11,512 bases of DNA, from assembly GCA_002382525.1 (NCBI GenBank), contig DFYA01000015.1:4993-16504 (forward strand), written 5' to 3'. Under the pieces are notes generated by a model, which worked only from the letters and a program-made list of their open reading frames with translations, was not told the origin of the DNA and did not search any database. The first letter of the stretch is position 1. Every line of letters begins with the position of its first letter. The position numbers and the translations under genes were made by a program. This DNA is from Opitutaceae bacterium UBA4094. GTDB taxonomy: Bacteria > Verrucomicrobiota > Verrucomicrobiia > Opitutales > Opitutaceae. Positions 7,400 through 11,512 of this stretch are shown here, piece by piece.

Positions 7400-8455
7400 A
7401 TGGGCAATGCGCTTCGACTTTTTGTGTTCTGCCTGTCGCTCGCCGCCGTGGGTTCCGCCGCCGCGTTCACGCAACTCTGGGTGCGGCAACGCGCCCAAAA
7501 CCGCCAGGCGCAAGTCGCCGCCGCCCTCGCCTCGAGCGACGGCGCCTCGGCCCATCGGGAACTGATGAGGGCCTATCACGCGGATCAACATAAGGCCGCC
7601 GGGATCATCGTCGCCGTTTCCTTGGCCTCGTTGTTCGCCGTCGCACTCACCGCCGGACGCCGCACGGCTTCGATTGCGGCGGAAACCGCGTCGCGCTCCC
7701 GTGGCGATATGCATCAGGTCGAACACCTCGCCCGCACCGCCGTCGTCCGCGAAGAAGCCCTGCGTCACGAGCGCGGCGAACGCCAGCGCGCCGACGAAAA
7801 TCTCCAAATTCAACAGCTCCTGCTCAACCGCGCTCTTGGAGAAAAAATTCGCCTCGGGCGCGACCTTCACGACGGCGTTATCCAGTCGCTCTATGCGACC
7901 GGCCTCACGCTGGAGTCGTCCCGCCAAAAACGCGCCACTGACCCTGCGGCGGCCGACGCCCTCTTCGAACGCGGACTCCAGTTGCTCAACGAAAACATCC
8001 GCGAGATTCGCGCCTACATCAATTCACTCGCTCAATCGCACCCGACGACAAGCGCCGATTTTCCCCACGCGCTTGGCGTGCTCATTGACAACCTCAAAGG
8101 CGACCGCTCCACCGAATTTATTGTCCGCATCGACGAAGGCGCCGAACTCCGCCTCAGCCCGGCACAATTGCCCGACATCCTCCAGATCGTGCGTGAAGCC
8201 GTCAGCAACGCCCTGCGCCACGGCGCCGCCTCGCAGATCACCATTCGCCTCCACGAAGACGGGGAACGTCTCGCCCTCATGGTCGGCGACAACGGCTCCG
8301 GTTTCGATCCTGCGGCCGCCCCCAACGACGGACACGGCCTCGCCAACTTCCGCGCCCGCGCCGCACTTCTTCACGCCGAATTCAAGCTCGACAGCCGGCC
8401 CGGCGACGGCACGCGTCTCGTGCTCACCTTTCCCGCCCTCCCTCCAACCGCATGA
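7400..8455 (+). CDS. Membrane sensor histidine kinase, HisKA_3 (NarX/DegS-like) family
   Basis: A 351-residue kinase of a two-component system. Two hydrophobic segments, about 5-26 and 67-85, flank a short extracytoplasmic loop of about 40 residues with no recognisable sensor domain. A charged helical, probably coiled-coil region (about 95-150) leads to the dimerisation and phosphoacceptor motif GRDLHDGVIQSLY with His157. The HATPase_c domain has the N-box REAVSNALRHG (265-275), DNGSGFD (297-303) and GHGLANF (311-317). All catalytic motifs are intact. The family phosphorylates NarL/LuxR-type regulators, matching the next gene, whose ATG overlaps this stop (ATGA at 8452-8455), so the two should be translationally coupled. 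The signal is unknown; such short-loop kinases often sense membrane state or a partner protein. The ATG at 7400 is the start; no clear promoter is seen in 7301-7399. Confidence 0.92.
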   Translation: MGNALRLFVFCLSLAAVGSAAAFTQLWVRQRAQNRQAQVAAALASSDGASAHRELMRAYHADQHKAAGIIVAVSLASLFAVALTAGRRTASIAAETASRSRGDMHQVEHLARTAVVREEALRHERGERQRADENLQIQQLLLNRALGEKIRLGRDLHDGVIQSLYATGLTLESSRQKRATDPAAADALFERGLQLLNENIREIRAYINSLAQSHPTTSADFPHALGVLIDNLKGDRSTEFIVRIDEGAELRLSPAQLPDILQIVREAVSNALRHGAASQITIRLHEDGERLALMVGDNGSGFDPAAAPNDGHGLANFRARAALLHAEFKLDSRPGDGTRLVLTFPALPPTA

Positions 8456-9135
8456 CCTCGACTCCCAACCCCGCCCCGCCCGTCCGCCTGGTCATTGTCG
8501 ACGACAGCGAACTCGTCCGCGTCGGCCTGCAAACGCTCCTACAAGGCGCCCCCGGAGTCGAGTTGTGCGGCGCCGCCGCCAACGCCACCGAAGCCGTCGC
8601 AGTATGCCGTCGCGAGCGTCCCGATGTAGTGCTTTTGGACATACATCTTCCCGACGGCAACGGCATCGACGTGTGCCGCACGTTGCTTGCTGACGAAGGA
8701 GATCTACGCGTGCTGTTTCTCACCTCCAGTTCCGAGCAAGGCGTGGTGGACGAGGCGATTCGCGCCGGCGCTCACGGTTATTTGCTCAAAGAAATCAACA
8801 CGCCCGCGCTGCTTCAGGGCATCCGCGACGTCGCCGCGGGCAAGTCCATCCTCGATCCCCAAATCACGGCCCGCGTCATGGAGCTCCTCAAAAACGAGCG
8901 CCACAAACCGCTCGTCGATGCGCTGTCGCCGCAAGAGCAGCGCGTGCTCGCGAAGATCGCCGAGGGCTGCACCAACAAGGAAGTAGCCGCCGACCTCGGC
9001 CTCAGCGAGAAGACGGTGAAGAATTACCTGAGCAATATCTTCGAGAAACTGCACATCACGCGGCGATCTCAGGCCGCCGCCTATTACACGCAGACGTTGA
9101 ACCGCGGATCAGGGCCGAACGGCCCAACCCGCTAG
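8452..9135 (+). CDS. LuxR/NarL-family response regulator
   Basis: A 227-residue cytoplasmic DNA-binding response regulator, the partner of the upstream kinase. The receiver domain (about 11-128) has the acidic pair D17-D18, phosphoacceptor Asp63 in LLDIHLPDG, switch Thr91 and Lys113. The C-terminal LuxR-type helix-turn-helix (about 158-215) starts LSPQEQRVLAKIAEG and carries the recognition region LSEKTVKNYLSNIFEKL. The domain order and length are those of NarL, and all phosphorylation residues are present. The N-terminus has a Pro-rich extension of about 10 residues. The start overlaps the kinase stop by 4 bases. Stacked hairpins begin at its stop codon. The targets are unknown; the pilin genes directly downstream are the natural candidates. 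Confidence 0.95.
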   Translation: MTSTPNPAPPVRLVIVDDSELVRVGLQTLLQGAPGVELCGAAANATEAVAVCRRERPDVVLLDIHLPDGNGIDVCRTLLADEGDLRVLFLTSSSEQGVVDEAIRAGAHGYLLKEINTPALLQGIRDVAAGKSILDPQITARVMELLKNERHKPLVDALSPQEQRVLAKIAEGCTNKEVAADLGLSEKTVKNYLSNIFEKLHITRRSQAAAYYTQTLNRGSGPNGPTR

Positions 9136-9171
9136 GGCCGTAAAACGGTCCTCGCCGGCCCTACCGGCGAG
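9134..9171 (+). terminator. Two overlapping hairpins after the two-component operon
   Basis: Stem 1 pairs AGGGCCG (9134-9140) with CGGTCCT (9146-9152), including one G-T wobble, around the loop TAAAA. Stem 2 pairs CTCGCCGG (9151-9158) perfectly with CCGGCGAG (9164-9171) around CCCTA. They share bases 9151-9152, so the full stems exclude each other slightly. Stem 2 is followed by CACGTTTAG, with only three T residues. They probably mark the end of the kinase-regulator message, giving weak or rho-assisted termination before the pilin genes. Confidence 0.5.
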
Positions 9172-9190
9172 CACGTTTAGGCTGTAGGAT

Positions 9191-9214
9191 TATGCACGTA
9201 ATACCCCGTGCATA
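9191..9214. promoter_or_regulatory. Perfect inverted repeat over the first pilin gene's candidate start
   Basis: TATGCACG (9191-9198) and CGTGCATA (9207-9214) are exact inverted repeats separated by TAATACCC. As DNA this is an operator-like dyad with 16-base centre spacing in the short gap between the response regulator and the pilin genes. As RNA the 3' arm contains the only upstream in-frame start codon (GTG, 9208-9210) and could hide it. Either role is inference from position. Confidence 0.45.
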
Positions 9215-9915
9215 CCGACCTCTTCATCCGACGGATTCCCCGCATCGACCTCGCTCTCGGCTGCGCCGCCCATGAAATCCGCGCAAGCTCGACCCGACCC
9301 GGTTGCCATCGCCGCGGGACACGGCGCCGGTCCCGCCGCGGCTTCACGTTGGTCGAGCTGGTGATCGCCGCCACGCTCCTCTCCATGGGAGTGATCGCTG
9401 TATTCGGTTCTCTGTTACACGCTCGTCGCCTCAGCGAGGGCAGCATCTATCAAAGCGCCGCCGTCACGGTCGTGCAGGGCTACATCGAGCAGATGAAGGC
9501 GATGGAGTTCGCGGAACTTCCTTACACCACGCCGGCCGGCTCCGTCGTCGCCGGAGGAGGCGCCACCGCGACGCAAGTCCCCACCCGTCTCAACGCAAAC
9601 ACCCTGGATCCGCTGGTGATCTCCACGACAACCATAATTCCCGCGCTCTCCACGCTTAACGTCGCCGCCGGCACGACCGCAGGCGTCACGAACAACCTCA
9701 AGACAATCGACGTCAACAGCACTCCCACAGTCGTCGTCGACGACCTGCGCCTCAACCTGCGCGTTTGGATACAGGACATCAGCAACCCGGCCATCAGCGC
9801 CACTCAAGTTCGCGCCATCACCGTCCATTACGCATGGCAAAACGGCACCGGCGCCAACGCCCGCACCTTCCGCAGCTCCGTTCGCACCATCCGCTCCGCC
9901 GTCCCTACCTACTGA
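9208..9915 (+). CDS. PilV/GspI-like prepilin (minor pilin)
   Basis: A predicted type IV prepilin or pseudopilin of 235 residues from GTG 9208. The class III signal motif SRRG-FTLVE sits at 42-50, so the prepilin peptidase should cut after Gly45 and leave Phe at +1 and the conserved Glu at +5, followed by the hydrophobic helix IAATLLSMGVIAVFGSLL. Then come YIEQMKAMEFAELP and a Thr/Ala-rich globular part, typical of PilV/GspI-type minor pilins. Minor pilins prime assembly of a type IV pilus or type II secretion pseudopilus in the inner membrane. The start is uncertain: GTG 9208 is the only in-frame start before the motif (in-frame stop at 9199) but gives an unusually long 45-residue leader. An ATG at 9272 is in another frame. 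Its stop overlaps the next start (TGATG). Confidence 0.82.
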   Translation: MHTDLFIRRIPRIDLALGCAAHEIRASSTRPGCHRRGTRRRSRRGFTLVELVIAATLLSMGVIAVFGSLLHARRLSEGSIYQSAAVTVVQGYIEQMKAMEFAELPYTTPAGSVVAGGGATATQVPTRLNANTLDPLVISTTTIIPALSTLNVAAGTTAGVTNNLKTIDVNSTPTVVVDDLRLNLRVWIQDISNPAISATQVRAITVHYAWQNGTGANARTFRSSVRTIRSAVPTY

Positions 9916-10604
9916 TGCCTAGTCGCACCGATACATCTAACTCCGCTCCTCCCGCTCCGCGATGCGTCCGTAGCGGCATGACCCTGGTCGAAGTAATCGT
10001 CGTTCTGGCCATCTGCATGCTGATCGTGGGCGGACTGCTGACGTTCTTCATCCAGAGCCTCTACATCTACCGCTACGACTCTGGAAAGCTTCTCGTTAAC
10101 CGCGACATGCGCCAGTTCACCGCCGAAATGGCCGACAACGCGACCTACGCGAACTACTTTTTGGTATATCCGTCGTTCACCGAACGCTCCGTAACCGAGA
10201 ATTCCGTTACCACCGACAACAAGGTCTACGCCGGCCAGTCCGGCGACATGCTCGTCCTCGTTTTCCTCGACCCCGCCGACAGCAGCAAAATCAGCCGCCT
10301 TGTCGGTTATTATCGCGACCCCGTCGAAAACAACGGTGAAGCCCCCGTGCGTAAATTCGACCGCGCTCTCAGTCCCAGTGTCTCCGCCGCCGTGTGGACG
10401 CTGCTCCCCGCGAGCTCCACGGCGCAGGCCAACCAAGAGGTGATCGAACTCTCCAAAAACGTCGGGGCGCACCAGCTCTTCTACAACTTTTACGACCGTA
10501 GCGTGATGGTGAAATGCGAGATCATTCACCGCACCAACACCGGTGCCAACCGCTACGAACGCGCCGCCAACACCTACAATTTCACCGTTTCCCCCCGCGG
10601 TTGA
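9915..10604 (+). CDS. PilW/GspJ-like prepilin (minor pilin)
   Basis: A 229-residue prepilin-like protein. The leader of 21 residues ends in CVRSG, followed by MTLVEVIVVLAICMLIVGG: cleavage after Gly21 leaves Met at +1 and Glu at +5, which the prepilin peptidase accepts. The hydrophobic helix leads into a mixed alpha/beta ectodomain with many aromatic residues, in the style of PilW/GspJ (VNRDMRQFTAEMADNATYANYF). The ATG at 9915 is chosen because it overlaps the previous stop by one base (TGATG) and gives a normal leader; the frame stays open upstream, but that part lies inside the previous gene and reads as Arg/His-rich nonsense. It should be co-translated with its neighbours. The subtype is inferred from gene order and helix style, not from an alignment. 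Confidence 0.85.
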   Translation: MPSRTDTSNSAPPAPRCVRSGMTLVEVIVVLAICMLIVGGLLTFFIQSLYIYRYDSGKLLVNRDMRQFTAEMADNATYANYFLVYPSFTERSVTENSVTTDNKVYAGQSGDMLVLVFLDPADSSKISRLVGYYRDPVENNGEAPVRKFDRALSPSVSAAVWTLLPASSTAQANQEVIELSKNVGAHQLFYNFYDRSVMVKCEIIHRTNTGANRYERAANTYNFTVSPRG

Positions 10605-10613
10605 TCTCCAGTC

Positions 10614-11512
10614 ATGAAACACCTCATCCCGTGCGCTCGCCTTCGTGGCTCCGCCCTGCTCAGCGTCGTCGTCTTCACCACCGTCGCCCTGCTGATTATC
10701 GGCAGCCTGCTAAGTTGGAGCCTCACCGAGCGTCGCCTCAACTACCGCAACGCCCTTCGCCTCGAAGCCCGCAACGCCGCCGAGGCGCTCGCCGAATACG
10801 GTTTCTCGCAGATCCGCCACAAACTCGAATCTCGGAGCACCGTCAGCCTCGACCCCGACGGCTCTGACGCGCTCTCGCTCCCGCCCGGTTCCTTCTGGAA
10901 CGGCAGCAACGTGCAGGCCTCCGCCAACGAACTCATTGGCGGCACCGTTGAACTCGTCCCCGCCTCTGGCTCCTCCTACTACTTCAATCCCGCCGACCCG
11001 AACAACGCCTTCGATCCGCTCAACGGAAAACACGTGTTTCGCCGCGACGTTCGCGTCATCGCCAAGGCCACTGTGCGGCCACCCAGCATCCACGGCGGCG
11101 AGATAACCGCCCACGTTTCCCAACGTATTTCCGTGCGCGGCGCCCCACTCTTTGCCCACGCCATCTTCTACAACATGGACCTCGAGATATTCAACGGCCC
11201 CAACATGACGATCTCCGGCCCGGTGCACACCAACGGAAACCTCTACCTCTACCCCGGCAACGGCGCCACGCTCACTTTCACCGACCAAGTCACCGCGACC
11301 GGCGGCATCTACCACGCCAAGAAGCCCGGAGACACCTCCTCCGACGGCAATAGCGCCGAAGGCCGCACCGGCGATATCAAGTTCCCCAATAAACACGGGC
11401 AGTCCGTGAGCCTCAAGGAAGGCAGCACGTGGAAGGACACCACCCAAGGCGCCGGCACCGCCGCCGACCTGTGGTCCGACTTCCGCAACTACGCTTCCCA
11501 ACAATGGCACGG
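10614..11512 (+). CDS. PilX/GspK-like pilus protein, 3' end outside the window
   Basis: The frame from ATG 10614 is open for 299 codons to the window edge, so the gene is partial. It begins 9 bases after the previous stop. The N-terminus is basic, then RG-SALLSVVVFTTVALLIIGSL, a prepilin-like hydrophobic helix with a possible cleavage after Gly12; position +5 is Ser instead of Glu, as is usual for PilX/GspK tip subunits. An amphipathic stretch (about 37-72, LTERRLNYRNALRLEARNAA) continues the helix. The ectodomain has GAPLFAHAIFYNMDLEIFNG (176-195) and ISGPVHTNGNLYLYPG (200-215), followed by Gly/Ser/Thr-rich sequence. I recognise this as the style of large pilus-associated proteins of Verrucomicrobiota-type genomes, but cannot assign a function to the ectodomain. 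Confidence 0.85.
   Translation, partial: MKHLIPCARLRGSALLSVVVFTTVALLIIGSLLSWSLTERRLNYRNALRLEARNAAEALAEYGFSQIRHKLESRSTVSLDPDGSDALSLPPGSFWNGSNVQASANELIGGTVELVPASGSSYYFNPADPNNAFDPLNGKHVFRRDVRVIAKATVRPPSIHGGEITAHVSQRISVRGAPLFAHAIFYNMDLEIFNGPNMTISGPVHTNGNLYLYPGNGATLTFTDQVTATGGIYHAKKPGDTSSDGNSAEGRTGDIKFPNKHGQSVSLKEGSTWKDTTQGAGTAADLWSDFRNYASQQWH

Noticed and set aside
9192..9275. A 27-codon frame starting in the inverted repeat, whose stop overlaps the ATG at 9272 as ATGA
   Set aside because: It resembles a leader peptide by position only; the product is Arg/Pro-rich without repeated regulatory codons, and the overlap is easily explained by chance.
9765..9914. An upstream extension of the second pilin gene by 50 codons
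   Set aside because: It lies inside the first pilin gene and translates to Arg/His/Pro-rich nonsense; ATG 9915 overlaps the previous stop and gives a normal prepilin leader.

Overview
The window is GC-rich bacterial chromosome. Gene content and style point to a verrucomicrobial, probably Opitutaceae-like, organism: a fused SecDF, yajC-secDF-recJ in tandem, a biosynthetic arginine decarboxylase and a set of prepilin-like genes with strong C/G third positions. That placement is inference from overall character; no rRNA or other marker fixes it. None of the protein starts has a recognisable Shine-Dalgarno sequence, so starts rest on homology, overlaps and spacing.

Layout. Bases 1-232 are non-coding and hold a long GC-rich hairpin and a short palindromic element resembling a REP sequence, both downstream of recJ. 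Bases 233-5029 on the minus strand carry yajC, secDF and recJ, read in that order: the SecDF/YajC accessory complex of the Sec translocon followed by a single-strand DNA exonuclease. A GC-rich hairpin lies between yajC and secDF. A roughly 100-base divergent intergenic region (5030-5132) separates this group from speA on the plus strand (5133-7088), which makes agmatine from arginine for polyamine synthesis. A tRNA gene with a CAU anticodon (7184-7258) and a strong intrinsic terminator (7264-7300) follow.

From 7400 the plus strand carries a two-component pair, a HisKA_3-type histidine kinase and a LuxR/NarL-type response regulator, overlapping by ATGA. It ends in stacked hairpins. Next comes a close-packed run of three prepilin-like genes: PilV/GspI-like, PilW/GspJ-like and PilX/GspK-like. 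The last has no stop before the window ends. Together they look like the minor-pilin set that primes a type IV pilus or pseudopilus, and the neighbouring two-component pair may regulate them.

I do not see a clearly new defence, mobile or metabolic system here. The points most worth a second look are the pilin region (the perfect inverted repeat covering the candidate GTG start of the first pilin gene, that gene's odd N-terminal leader, and the third gene's large conserved-looking ectodomain) and the REP-like element after recJ.
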